From the NCBI GenBank assembly GCA_945868845.1, contig CAMBMS010000025.1:1-35612 (forward strand): a stretch of 35,612 bases of DNA. Reading direction: 5' to 3'. This DNA is from Asaia bogorensis (lineage in GTDB: Bacteria; Pseudomonadota; Alphaproteobacteria; Acetobacterales; Acetobacteraceae). Both the position numbers and the translations under genes were made by a program. Below, one piece after another: positions 7,751-16,553 of the stretch; position 1 is the first letter of the stretch; each line of letters begins with the position of its first letter. The notes under the pieces were generated by a model that had not been told where the DNA came from, made no database searches, and saw only the letters and a program-made list of their open reading frames with translations.

Positions 7751-9439
7751 ATGGAACAAACCAGCGAACAGACGAGGCTATGGCTGCGCCGGCAGATGCG
7801 GTTGGGCATTGGCGGAGCGCGGCCAGTGATTCTGTGGGGGCTGTTGGGTGTCGCGCTGGCGCTGGGGCAGGCCTGGTGCGTGGCGGTGGTGCTGGCAACG
7901 GCATTGATGGCGGCGGATGGGGCCGGGGTGGGAGAGTTGGCATGGCCCTTGGCGGGGTTTGCCGGCCTGGCCGTGGCGCGCGCCATGGTCGGGTTCGCAG
8001 CGGAGCAGGCTGCTTTCGCCGCGGGTGCCGCCGGGCGGCGGCGGTTGCGTGGCGAAGCGATGACGCGGCTGCTATATGCCGCCCCGCAGGCCTTGCGCGA
8101 CGTGCATTCGGCGGAGTTGACCGCAACCGTGACGGACCGGATTGAGGCGCTGGACGGACTGTTTGCGCGCTGGCTACCGGCGTCCGTGCTGGCGGTGGCG
8201 GGGCCGTTGCTGGTGCTGGCCGCGGTGGTCTGGGTGGATCTGATCGCGGCCTTGCTGTTGTTGGCGGCCGGGTTGGTGGTGCCGGTGGGCATGGCGTTGG
8301 CGGGGATCGGCGCAGGGGCGGCGGCGCGCGCGCAGTTTCGCTCCATGGGACGCTTGCAGGCGCGTTTTCTGGACCGCATACGTGGCATCGCCACCATCGT
8401 CGCGCATGGCGCCGCCGAACGCGAGGCACGCGCGCTGGGCGCAGCGGCTGATGAATTGCGCTGGCGCACGATGCGGGTTTTGCGTGTGGCATTCTTGTCC
8501 GGCAGCGTTCTGGATCTGGCGATGGTGGCGGCGATAATTTTCCTGGCGCTGCGCTATGGCGCAGCCTGGCGCACGGGGGATTTGGCGGCGGGGCCGGCCT
8601 TGTTCGTGCTGCTGGCCGTGCCAGAATTCTTTTCGCCGTTGCGCGCCTTCGCGCTAGCTTACCAGGACCGGCTGCATGCGACGGCAGCGGCCGACGCGCT
8701 AGGCTCGTTGCCGGAAGTGCCCCCAGCGGCACCCGTGCGCGAGGTGCGCAGCGTCGTTGCCCAGGGCGTGAGCGTAGTATTCGAAAATGTCAGCCTGACC
8801 TGGGATGCCGCGCGCGGCAAGGCACTGGACGGTTTAAGTTTCCGCGTGCCGGCGGGAGAAACGCTGGTTCTGGTCGGGCCGTCGGGGGCAGGAAAATCCA
8901 GCGTGCTCGAAATTTTACTAGGCTTCGCGCGGCCGGACGCGGGGCAGGTAACGATCAATGGCGCGGATATTTTCGACCTCGTACCGATATCGTTATCTAG
9001 ATTAACGTCCTGGGTCGGCCAACGCCCGGTACTGTTCGCCGGCACGATCCGCGACAATATTCGTTTCGCTCGGCCCGAGGCATCCGACGATGCAATAACG
9101 CGTGCGGCCGACGCGGCGCGGTTGGGCGATGTTGCTGCCGACCTGCCGTTGGGATTGGAGACCATGGTGGGCGAAGGTGGCTATGGCCTGTCGGGCGGGC
9201 AGGCACAGCGTGTGGCTGTGGCGCGGGCATTCCTGAAAGATGCGCCATTACTGTTACTCGATGAGCCGACGGCGCATCTAGATCCGGTGACGGAAGCGGA
9301 TCTACTTGATAGTTTGCGCCGTTTGGCGGCAGGGCGCACGGTGATCTTAGCTAGCCATACTGCGGCGGCCCATTTATTTTCAGGTCACCGGCTAGATCTG
9401 CGCGATGGCCGCGCGGACGCGGTGCGTGGCGTGGCATGA
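7751..9439 (+). CDS. cydD: thiol reductant ABC exporter subunit CydD
   Basis: One half of the heterodimeric CydDC exporter, which moves glutathione/cysteine or haem-related reductant to the periplasm and is needed to assemble cytochrome bd oxidase. The 562 residues comprise an N-terminal membrane domain of about six helices and an ABC ATPase (from about 340). Walker A GPSGAGKS lies near 376-383, signature LSGGQAQRVAVARAF near 479 and Walker B LLLLDEPTAHLD near 498. The stop overlaps the cydC start by four bases (ATGA), so translation is probably coupled. No cydA/cydB lies in the window. Confidence 0.93.
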   Translation: MEQTSEQTRLWLRRQMRLGIGGARPVILWGLLGVALALGQAWCVAVVLATALMAADGAGVGELAWPLAGFAGLAVARAMVGFAAEQAAFAAGAAGRRRLRGEAMTRLLYAAPQALRDVHSAELTATVTDRIEALDGLFARWLPASVLAVAGPLLVLAAVVWVDLIAALLLLAAGLVVPVGMALAGIGAGAAARAQFRSMGRLQARFLDRIRGIATIVAHGAAEREARALGAAADELRWRTMRVLRVAFLSGSVLDLAMVAAIIFLALRYGAAWRTGDLAAGPALFVLLAVPEFFSPLRAFALAYQDRLHATAAADALGSLPEVPPAAPVREVRSVVAQGVSVVFENVSLTWDAARGKALDGLSFRVPAGETLVLVGPSGAGKSSVLEILLGFARPDAGQVTINGADIFDLVPISLSRLTSWVGQRPVLFAGTIRDNIRFARPEASDDAITRAADAARLGDVAADLPLGLETMVGEGGYGLSGGQAQRVAVARAFLKDAPLLLLDEPTAHLDPVTEADLLDSLRRLAAGRTVILASHTAAAHLFSGHRLDLRDGRADAVRGVA

Positions 9440-11052
9440 GCGCGCTGGGGCGTATATTTTCACTTTGGCGCGCCCGCTGGGCCTGGTTTTTGGCGGGGCT
9501 GGTGCTGGCGTTGGCGGCCTTGCTGGTGGGGCTTGGGGTGATGGCGGCCTCTGGCGTGGTGTTTGCCAGTGGGGGCGTTCTGCTGCTGCCGTGGCTCCGC
9601 GGACTGGGCTTGGCGAGGATTGTGTTGCGATATGTGGAACGTCTGGTTGCGCATGGCGCGATGTTTCGCGGGCTGGCGGATCTTCGTGTCTGGTTCTTTC
9701 GTGGCTTGGCGTGCGGCGGGGCAGGGGGGTTGGGATTTCGCCAGGCCGGCGATGCGCTGGCGCGGCTTGTGGGCGATGTAGAGGCGCTAGATGGGCTTTA
9801 TTTGCGAGTCTTGTTACCCATCGGGGCAGCCCTTCTGTTGCTCCCGTTGCTGGTCGTGGTGATCGGAACGCAGGATGTATTATTAAGTTTCGCCGTCGTG
9901 GTGCTATTTTCGGTCGCGGCATTTCTGTTGCCCTGGCTGGCGGCGCGTACCAGCCTAGCGGCCGGGGAAAAATTGGCTGCCGCCGCTGGGGCGTTGCGCA
10001 TTTCCGCGCTGGATGCGCTGACGGGCCGGCGTGAAGTGCGGGCCTTCGGCGCGGAAGGGCGCATGTTAAGTTTGGTGCAGGGGCGCGAGGCGGCTCTGCT
10101 GGCCACCCAACGTGCTGTGGCGAGGCGTGTCGCGCTGGCCGGGGCGGCGGCGTTTCTGTGTGCGCAGGCAGCGATATGGGCGCTGTTGGTCGCGGTGGAA
10201 ATAACCTGGGTGGTGGCCATTCCCATCGTTCTGGTAACGCTAGCGGCGTTTGAGGCCGTGGGCGGGCTGCCACGAGCGGGCGCTTTGGCGGGTCATGCGG
10301 CGGCAGCGGCGCGGCGCGTGGTGGAAGCGGCGGAGGCACCGGCGCCAGTAACTGAACCGGCGGAACCCGCTGACATGGGGAAGGGCTTCGCGCTGCGGTT
10401 CGAATCCGTGCAATTCCGTTGGCAGGGCGATCGCTTGCCCGTCTTTACTGGCCTGTCGCTGGAGGTGGCCGAGGGCTCGCGCATTGCCCTACTTGGGCCA
10501 TCGGGAGCGGGTAAATCGACCATCGCCGCGCTGGCCCTGAAGCAGGCCGCGCCGCAGGCTGGGCGCATTACTTTAGGCGGAGTGGATATCGCGCATTTAC
10601 CGGCGGATGGCGTGCGTGCGCGCATCGGCTGGCTGTCGCAGGCGACGCATCTGTTCGATGCTTCCATTCGCGACAACCTACTGCTCGCCCGTCCGGACGC
10701 GGATGATGTCGCGCTTTGGGCCGCGCTGCATGGTGCGCGCATCGCCGACCTCGTGCGCGCCTTGCCCGACGGGTTGGAGACCTGGGTGGGCGAGGGCGGC
10801 GCCCGTTTCTCCGGCGGCCAGGGACGACGCCTCGCCCTCGCCCGAGCATTGCTATCGCCCGCCGCAATCTTGATCCTGGACGAGCCCTGCGCCGGGCTGG
10901 ACGCGGAAACCGAACGCGACTTCTTCCTTACGCTGAACGCGGCGGCGCCCGGGCGCACCCTGATCCTGATCGTCCACCGGCTGTCCGGCGCCGAGCGCCT
11001 GGATCGTGTTTTCCGCATCTCCGCTGGGCACGCCGTAGCCGCCGCCGGTTAG
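9436..11052 (+). CDS. cydC: thiol reductant ABC exporter subunit CydC
   Basis: Partner of CydD, 538 residues. An N-terminal transmembrane exporter domain is followed by an ABC ATPase with Walker A GPSGAGKS (about 354-361), signature FSGGQGRRLALARALL (about 457) and Walker B LILDEPCAGLD (about 477). The order cydD-cydC with a four-base overlap is the usual arrangement. A hairpin follows the stop, and the next gene is convergent. Many helix-forming Ala/Leu/Val codons make this stretch very GC-rich, as in cydD. Confidence 0.92.
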   Translation: MSALGRIFSLWRARWAWFLAGLVLALAALLVGLGVMAASGVVFASGGVLLLPWLRGLGLARIVLRYVERLVAHGAMFRGLADLRVWFFRGLACGGAGGLGFRQAGDALARLVGDVEALDGLYLRVLLPIGAALLLLPLLVVVIGTQDVLLSFAVVVLFSVAAFLLPWLAARTSLAAGEKLAAAAGALRISALDALTGRREVRAFGAEGRMLSLVQGREAALLATQRAVARRVALAGAAAFLCAQAAIWALLVAVEITWVVAIPIVLVTLAAFEAVGGLPRAGALAGHAAAAARRVVEAAEAPAPVTEPAEPADMGKGFALRFESVQFRWQGDRLPVFTGLSLEVAEGSRIALLGPSGAGKSTIAALALKQAAPQAGRITLGGVDIAHLPADGVRARIGWLSQATHLFDASIRDNLLLARPDADDVALWAALHGARIADLVRALPDGLETWVGEGGARFSGGQGRRLALARALLSPAAILILDEPCAGLDAETERDFFLTLNAAAPGRTLILIVHRLSGAERLDRVFRISAGHAVAAAG

Positions 11053-11058
11053 TCTATG

Positions 11059-11080
11059 GATTGTTTTGCGTGAAACAATC
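11059..11080. terminator. perfect hairpin after cydC, possible terminator
   Basis: GATTGTTT (11059-11066) and AAACAATC (11073-11080) form an eight-base-pair perfect stem with a six-base loop, seven bases past the cydC stop. AT-rich sequence follows, but no clean T run, so intrinsic termination is plausible rather than certain. It lies between two convergent genes. Confidence 0.45.
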
Positions 11081-11124
11081 TGTAGCTTAAATAGTTATTT
11101 ATTATCAATAATTCTCTCTATCCC

Positions 11125-11616
11125 TCAAACTTGAACCTCAATCTCGCTCAATCCCATCACCAGCACGCGGCGTAAATCCGCCAGTGCCAAGGCCAGGCAT
11201 CCCTCGGTCGGCTCATAATCAGCTCGTGCCACATGCAGGAAAATTGCCGAGCCCGCCCCGCGTATCACCGGCGCATCATTCCATCCCAGCACACCTATGA
11301 TGTTGTACAGCCCATCCGTCCGCCACAACGCCTCATGCCGCGCCGCATGCGGTAGGCTGATCATGCGGTTATAATCGGCATGGCCCGCATCGTCACACCA
11401 GCCATCTGTCGGCCCGATCGGCTCCAACGGCACCGCGCACTCCGGCGCCCCCAGCCGGTCCGCCCGGTATAACACCCGCCGCAGTGCCAGAAGCCCAGCC
11501 GGCGTCGCCCTGTCGCCTTCCTCCTTGCGCGGCTGCACGCCACCCTTGCCCAGCGCGCAGCGAAAACGCTGCCCTGCCAACACCATCACCCCATCCGTTC
11601 CGATCACCGCGCGCAT
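11125..11616 (-). CDS. L,D-transpeptidase (YkuD) family protein
   Basis: A small 163-residue protein of the YkuD-like catalytic fold, in which a cysteine enzyme cross-links or modifies peptidoglycan. The motif with the catalytic pair is visible: H128 in IFLHVARADY and C140 in PTEGCLAL. No signal peptide is seen, which is common for this short group of YkuD-like proteins in alphaproteobacteria. It converges on cydC. The ribosome site before ATG 11616 is weak. Exact substrate and whether it acts outside the membrane are uncertain. Confidence 0.85.
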   Translation of the reverse strand: MRAVIGTDGVMVLAGQRFRCALGKGGVQPRKEEGDRATPAGLLALRRVLYRADRLGAPECAVPLEPIGPTDGWCDDAGHADYNRMISLPHAARHEALWRTDGLYNIIGVLGWNDAPVIRGAGSAIFLHVARADYEPTEGCLALALADLRRVLVMGLSEIEVQV

Positions 11617-11679
11617 TAGCTCGAGCCCGGCGAGATATCGTTTCCAACAAACAGCGCGGTCGGCTGTGTCGGCGGATGC

Positions 11680-11868
11680 TCACCCCGACGTGGCGCCGAT
11701 GGATCGAGCTCTTTGTTCGATAATTTCTCTGCCAATTTGATCGAGCGCAACTTGATATATTTCGAAGATGGAAGAATTTTGTAAATCATGGGAGATATCC
11801 ACGTTATGGGTTTTTGTGTGAATATTTTCAGCGATAGGATGCGCAGTGATATAGATATTATACGTCAT
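11680..11868 (-). CDS. hypothetical small protein (62 aa)
   Basis: An AT-rich frame that begins eight bases after the HpaB-type gene stop, with AGGGA six bases before its ATG. This gives a credible second cistron. The protein starts MTYNIYITAHPIAENI and is neither membrane-like nor of a family I recognise. Its base composition differs clearly from the GC-rich neighbours. It could equally be a chance frame in an AT-rich spacer. Confidence 0.35.
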   Translation of the reverse strand: MTYNIYITAHPIAENIHTKTHNVDISHDLQNSSIFEIYQVALDQIGREIIEQRARSIGATSG

Positions 11869-11876
11869 TAATATCC

Positions 11877-13337
11877 CTATAACTTCAAATCATCGCGATT
11901 GAGGAAGGCTTTTACCCGATCCATTGCTTCGGTCTTTGGATAAATTGCAGCTAACGCACGCGCGCGTGTCAGGGGATCGGACGCAAAGAATCTCTCATAC
12001 AAAACTTGCCGGCTTCCGAAAGAACTTAGAGCCACATCCCAGGCCAGCCGAAAAAGTTTTGTACGATCGAGTGCGCTGGATGTATCAGTGGCCAGATATT
12101 GATCAATCTGTTCTCGCAGTGGTCCGTGAAAATCAGCTTCGCTCGGTGTTGTCAGGAAACTCGAGGAGCCCAAAAGCTGTAAGATTTCGATCATCTTCGG
12201 ATAGGCATTCATGAATAGGTTGCGCGTACTCTCGATTGGCACCGGATCGGGGCACATGACCCCCCATTCATCTAGCTTTGCATCCGCCTCGGCGGCGCGC
12301 ATGCAGGCTTTCATCAACGTGGCCTGTAACATCAATTCGCCAATACGCTCCTCGGTATGTGGCAAATGCTTTGTGCCAAGGGTTTCCGTCATCAACAGTC
12401 CGATGCCGAGTACAAATTCACATTTTGCCAAATTTTTGGCCGCGCCTTGGTGTGAAGAATGCGCCGAATAATGTGTGGCGATGGAGGTATCATTTAGCCG
12501 TTTTACATCGCCATACAGGAACACCCGCTCCCACGGCACCAGCACATCATCGAAAAAGACGATCGTATCCATCTCTTCGAACCGCGATCCCAGGGGGTGA
12601 TCGAAATGCGACCGCCCCTGATCGAAACTATCCCGGCAAAGGAATTTCAATCCTGGCGTAGCGCAGGGAATGGAGAAGGACAGCGCGAACGGGCTGTGCT
12701 CTTCCGAATACAAACCCAGCCGTGGTGAATAGACGGCGATCTCGTCGGCTAGCGGCCCCAATGTCGCCAACACCCGCGCCCCGCGTACGGTAATGCCCGC
12801 GGATGACTCCTTGATTGCCCGCAGCGCCGTGCCTTCCTGCAAGTTATACAAACCATTGATATTCCGGCTACGCTGCAAATTGATCAGCGAATGCGTCAGG
12901 ACCAAATCGTTTTCGCGGATATATTCATAATAGCGGCGGATGTTCGCGCCATATTCTTGCTTTGCCGCGCCAAAGTAATTGGATGCCGCGCCCCAGGCAG
13001 CGAAGGTCACGTTCATGAAGTCGGGCGAGCGCCCCATCATCCCGCAGGTCGTTCGCGCCCAGTTCAGCATCATCACCCGCCGTGCGACCAATTCTTCCTG
13101 CGTGCGCGGGATGATGAAAGACAATCCCACCCGATCCCCGGTCGTCGGTGACACATAGGTCATCTCCTCGCGCGTCTTCGGATCGGCCTGCATTTCATAC
13201 AGCGCTGCGATGGCCTGCGCGCCACCGCTTAATCCGGGATGGGTGGTCACATCCTTTACCCGCTCGCCGCCCAGCCACACCTCCGGCTGCTGCGCCTTTA
13301 GCCTGGTGAGATATTCTTTCCCCGACCGTGCCGGCAT
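11877..13337 (-). CDS. HpaB-family FAD-dependent monooxygenase, large component
   Basis: A 486-residue protein of the 4-hydroxyphenylacetate 3-hydroxylase (HpaB/PvcC) group, which has an acyl-CoA-dehydrogenase-like fold and uses reduced FAD from a separate reductase to hydroxylate an aromatic. Typical segments are the N-terminal MPARSGKEYL(T)RL start, GMMGRSPDFMNVTFA, the central FFDDVLVPWERVFLYGD, and a helical C-terminal domain ending with the YPKTEAMDRVKAFL tail. The ATG follows AAGGAGA by eight bases. No HpaC-type flavin reductase is adjacent. It is divergent from the GMC oxidoreductase. The 3' half is less GC-rich than its surroundings. The ring substrate is unknown. Confidence 0.92.
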   Translation of the reverse strand: MPARSGKEYLTRLKAQQPEVWLGGERVKDVTTHPGLSGGAQAIAALYEMQADPKTREEMTYVSPTTGDRVGLSFIIPRTQEELVARRVMMLNWARTTCGMMGRSPDFMNVTFAAWGAASNYFGAAKQEYGANIRRYYEYIRENDLVLTHSLINLQRSRNINGLYNLQEGTALRAIKESSAGITVRGARVLATLGPLADEIAVYSPRLGLYSEEHSPFALSFSIPCATPGLKFLCRDSFDQGRSHFDHPLGSRFEEMDTIVFFDDVLVPWERVFLYGDVKRLNDTSIATHYSAHSSHQGAAKNLAKCEFVLGIGLLMTETLGTKHLPHTEERIGELMLQATLMKACMRAAEADAKLDEWGVMCPDPVPIESTRNLFMNAYPKMIEILQLLGSSSFLTTPSEADFHGPLREQIDQYLATDTSSALDRTKLFRLAWDVALSSFGSRQVLYERFFASDPLTRARALAAIYPKTEAMDRVKAFLNRDDLKL

Positions 13338-13462
13338 GACCCTGTCTCCTTTCCCACTACTCGCGCCCGACGTAGCTTGCCCCTGGACCGGGCATCACGC
13401 CAGCCGATCGTTGGCCCTGACCCCAACCTGATGTTAAGCTTCCGTCAGGGGAGAAAATCGGC

Positions 13463-15067
13463 ATGAGCAAACAGCCAGAGGCCCAATACGACTATATCAT
13501 CGTTGGCGCCGGTTCCGCCGGTGCGGCCCTGGCCTATCGGCTGACCGAGGATGGCACATCGAAAGTCCTGCTCCTCGAAGCCGGTAAAGCCAGCCACTGG
13601 GCCTCGCGCTTTCCCTTGAGTTTTGGCTTGCTGATCGACAATCCCGCCGCCAACTGGCGTTTCCAGTCAGACCCCGAACCCAACACCAACAATCGCGAAA
13701 TCCCCGTCCCGCGCGGCAAACTGCTGGGTGGGTCGTCCTCCATTAACGGTCTGGTGTTCGTGCGCGGCCAGCCGCTGGATTTCAACCTCTGGGCGCAATT
13801 CGGGAATCGCGGCTGGAGCTATGAGGACGTGCTGCCGATCTTTAAGCGGCTGGAAAACTACGAAGGTCCAACTACCAGCGCGCGCGGCACCGGCGGGCCG
13901 CTGAACGTCTCGGAAGTGGCGGACCAGAACCCGCTCTACGACGCCTGGTTCGCAGCGGCCGAAGCCGCCGGCTTCAAGCGTAACCGTGACTATAACGGCC
14001 GCGACCAGGAAGGCATCGTCACAACTCAGACCACGATCAGCAACGGCCGGCGCATGAGCACGGCGTATTGCTATCTCCGCCCCGCCATGGCGCGCCCCAA
14101 TTTGCACGTCATCACCGAGGCTCTGACCCATCGCGTCATCCTGGAAGGTAAGCGCTGCGTCGGCGTGGTTTACGAAGTCGGCGGGCACGTAAAGGAATCC
14201 CGTGCAGGCCGCGAAACCATTCTTTCTGCCGGCGCCGTCTGCACGCCGCAGATCCTCGAGCTCTCTGGCATCGGGCGGCCGGATGTACTGAGCCAGCACG
14301 GCGTCGCGGTGAACCATGCGCTAGACGCGGTCGGCGAAAATTTTCGGGACCACCTGGCCGCGCGTATCCAATGGCGGTTGAAAGTGCCGGAGGTTTCGTA
14401 CAATACCCGCATGGCCGGGCTGGGGAAGGTCAAGGAAGCCCTAAAATACATCTTCACCCGTGGCGGCTTCGTTTCGCTGCCCTCCGCCCCGCTGTTGGCA
14501 TTTTTGAAAACCCGACCGGATCTGGAAACCCCAGATATCCAGCTCCATCTCGTGCCCTATGCGGTGAAGAATCCGAAAAAACGCCAATTGCACGATTTCC
14601 CGGGCATGACGGTCAGCTGCTACCAGCTCCGACCGGAAAGCCTCGGTTCCATCCATATCCGTGCCAATGATCCCAAGTGTCATCCAAAAATTCGCTTTAA
14701 CTTTCTGGACGATCCATTGGACCGGCGCACCATGGTGGACGGCTTTAAGCTGATCCGAAACTTCATCAACACCACCCCCTTTGATACCTATCGCGGCGCG
14801 GAATATTCTCCCGGCCCAACGGTGACCAGCGACGATGATATCCTCGGTTGGATCCGCGCCAATTCGGAAACCGCCTATCACCCGATCGGTACCTGCCGCA
14901 TGGCACCTAATGGCGTGGTCAACGATCGCTTGCAGGTGCATGGCCTGACAGGCCTGCGTGTCGCCGATGCCTCGATCTTCCCCACTATGCCCTCGGGCAA
15001 CACCAACGCGCCGGCCATCATGGTTGGTGAAAAGGCCGCGGATCTGATCCGCGAGGATGTCAGATAG
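13463..15067 (+). CDS. GMC-family FAD oxidoreductase (choline dehydrogenase-like)
   Basis: A 534-residue glucose-methanol-choline oxidoreductase that oxidises an alcohol to the aldehyde using bound FAD. It shows the ADP-binding GAGSAG (15-20), GMC signature 1 around PRGKLLGGSSSINGLVF (83-99), the second signature (AGAVCTPQILELSGIG), the catalytic histidine region YHPIGTCRM near 472, and a C-terminal GNTNAPAIMVGEKAADL. GGGGAGA stands before the ATG. The TauD-type gene follows after 11 bases and very likely shares its transcript. The substrate is not predictable. Confidence 0.94.
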   Translation: MSKQPEAQYDYIIVGAGSAGAALAYRLTEDGTSKVLLLEAGKASHWASRFPLSFGLLIDNPAANWRFQSDPEPNTNNREIPVPRGKLLGGSSSINGLVFVRGQPLDFNLWAQFGNRGWSYEDVLPIFKRLENYEGPTTSARGTGGPLNVSEVADQNPLYDAWFAAAEAAGFKRNRDYNGRDQEGIVTTQTTISNGRRMSTAYCYLRPAMARPNLHVITEALTHRVILEGKRCVGVVYEVGGHVKESRAGRETILSAGAVCTPQILELSGIGRPDVLSQHGVAVNHALDAVGENFRDHLAARIQWRLKVPEVSYNTRMAGLGKVKEALKYIFTRGGFVSLPSAPLLAFLKTRPDLETPDIQLHLVPYAVKNPKKRQLHDFPGMTVSCYQLRPESLGSIHIRANDPKCHPKIRFNFLDDPLDRRTMVDGFKLIRNFINTTPFDTYRGAEYSPGPTVTSDDDILGWIRANSETAYHPIGTCRMAPNGVVNDRLQVHGLTGLRVADASIFPTMPSGNTNAPAIMVGEKAADLIREDVR

Positions 15068-15078
15068 AGGAGAGAATA

Positions 15079-15915
15079 ATGGTTGAAATCCGAAAACTCG
15101 GTCGGCGGATTGGCGTCGAGGCACGCGGCGTGGATGTCAAAACGCTGGATGATGAAGGCTTTGCACCGATCTATCGGGCCTGGCTCAATTACAACATCCT
15201 CGTAGTGCCGGAACAGGACCTTACGATCGAGGGTTTCCTCCGCTACAGCCGTCGCTTCGGTCAGATTGAACCGCATCCCTCCAAATCCACTCGCCATCCG
15301 GACTATCCGGAAATCACTATGCTCGGCATTAATAAATTCGGCCCCGACGGCAAGTTGATCGAGGCCGTCTACCGCCGTGGTGCCGAAGGATGGCACACCG
15401 ATGGCGCCTATGACGACATCCCCTTCAAGGCCACGCAGCTCTACGGTATTGCCATCCCTAGTCAGGGCGGAGACACGCTGTTCTCCGATATGTACGCGGC
15501 TTATGAAGCCCTGCCGGAACGCCTGAAGACCCTGCTGGAAGGCCGGCGCGGCGGTTTTGTCTATGGTGGGCGCACACGCTCTCAGGCGCTACTTAATCCG
15601 GAAGATCGCGACCGCCCGCCGGCCATGCATTTACTTTTACCGGCGCATCAGGAAACCGGTCGGCGCTCGCTTTACTTTGATCCCGGAAAAATTCTGTTTA
15701 TCGAGGGCCTGCAACAAACCGAAAGCGACGACATCATCGAGGATCTCACCCGGTACATGATCCAGCCCGGCGCTGAATACCATCACCAATGGAAAGTCGG
15801 CGATATCGTCATCTGGGACAATCGTTGCTCCGTCCACCGCGCCGCTGGCGATTACCCGCCGGAGCAGGACCGCATCCACTGGCGGGTTTCCATCAAGCAC
15901 GAAGCAAGGGACTGA
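15079..15915 (+). CDS. TauD/TfdA-family 2-oxoglutarate-dependent dioxygenase
   Basis: A 278-residue Fe(II)/2-oxoglutarate dioxygenase of the taurine/2,4-D dioxygenase family, which hydroxylates a carbon next to a sulfonate, ether or carboxylate and releases succinate and CO2. The iron ligands are H106 and D108 (GWHTDGAY) and the distal H253 (CSVHRAAGDY). The arginine binding 2-oxoglutarate follows in HWRVSI. AGGAGAG precedes the ATG, directly after the GMC gene, so the two form an operon. A dioxygenase making an unstable hemiacetal, with a GMC enzyme oxidising the released alcohol, would be a coherent but unproven pair. Confidence 0.93.
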   Translation: MVEIRKLGRRIGVEARGVDVKTLDDEGFAPIYRAWLNYNILVVPEQDLTIEGFLRYSRRFGQIEPHPSKSTRHPDYPEITMLGINKFGPDGKLIEAVYRRGAEGWHTDGAYDDIPFKATQLYGIAIPSQGGDTLFSDMYAAYEALPERLKTLLEGRRGGFVYGGRTRSQALLNPEDRDRPPAMHLLLPAHQETGRRSLYFDPGKILFIEGLQQTESDDIIEDLTRYMIQPGAEYHHQWKVGDIVIWDNRCSVHRAAGDYPPEQDRIHWRVSIKHEARD

Positions 15916-16018
15916 GCTTCCGCGCGTCGCCCACTATCAGCGCCGCGCGCGCATGGGCGCGGATCTACATCGGCAATACGGTGTTGGTCTCCGTATGAGC
16001 CAGGATAGTAACGCTGTT

Positions 16019-16553
16019 TTATGCGTATTGTATATCCAGCGCATGTGCGATGCCATCCGCGTCCAACCCTGCCACCAAGGCGGTTTCCGCCGTCGCCGGA
16101 TGAGAAAACCGCAACTTACCCCGTGCCTCCAATCTAACTCTCACCGAAATATCCAGCCCGGAAACCACCACGCACAGCAATGACATGCCGGAAATTCCGC
16201 CGCATCGTTCCACGAATGCCAGCGCAGCGGGCAACACCGTCACTATCGCATGTGCACCGCGCCTTCCTGGAGACAATCGAATTTCTGGTAATGCACTTGC
16301 GTCGCATTTAGTAACGCCGCCGACGGCGTCGGCAGGCGCAAGATGATGTCCCAGAACACGTATTTCTCGCCATGCCCCAACTCGAAACGACATGACGGAA
16401 CCGGCACTAGACCTCCGCCGTGCAGCCGACCTCGCCCAGGCCCAAAATATCAGGAGCCCATGTCTTCGCCGCTGTGATTGTCTCCCCGTTCAGCGACGAA
16501 TGACGAACCACCACGACATAGCGTGCCAAACGCTCGGAAGCAGTGGCAATCAT
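16019..16553 (-). pseudogene. MmgE/PrpD-family protein, decayed and truncated
   Basis: Remnant of a 2-methylcitrate dehydratase-like (MmgE/PrpD) gene. The first piece (16553-16407) begins MIATASERLARYVVVVRHS, matches the family N-terminus, and stops at TAG. The second piece (about 16393-16019) is in another frame and carries VTVLPAALAFVERCGG, then SGLDISVRVRLEA and FSHPATAETALVAGLDADG, all family landmarks, before ending. The family is about 450 residues, so more than half is gone. Its ATG overlaps the stop of the quinone oxidoreductase gene by four bases, which shows that the two were once an operon. Confidence 0.75.

Noticed and set aside
7656-8732. 358-codon proline/arginine-rich leftward frame
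   Set aside because: Antisense to cydD; low-complexity residues reflect GC-rich reverse frames.
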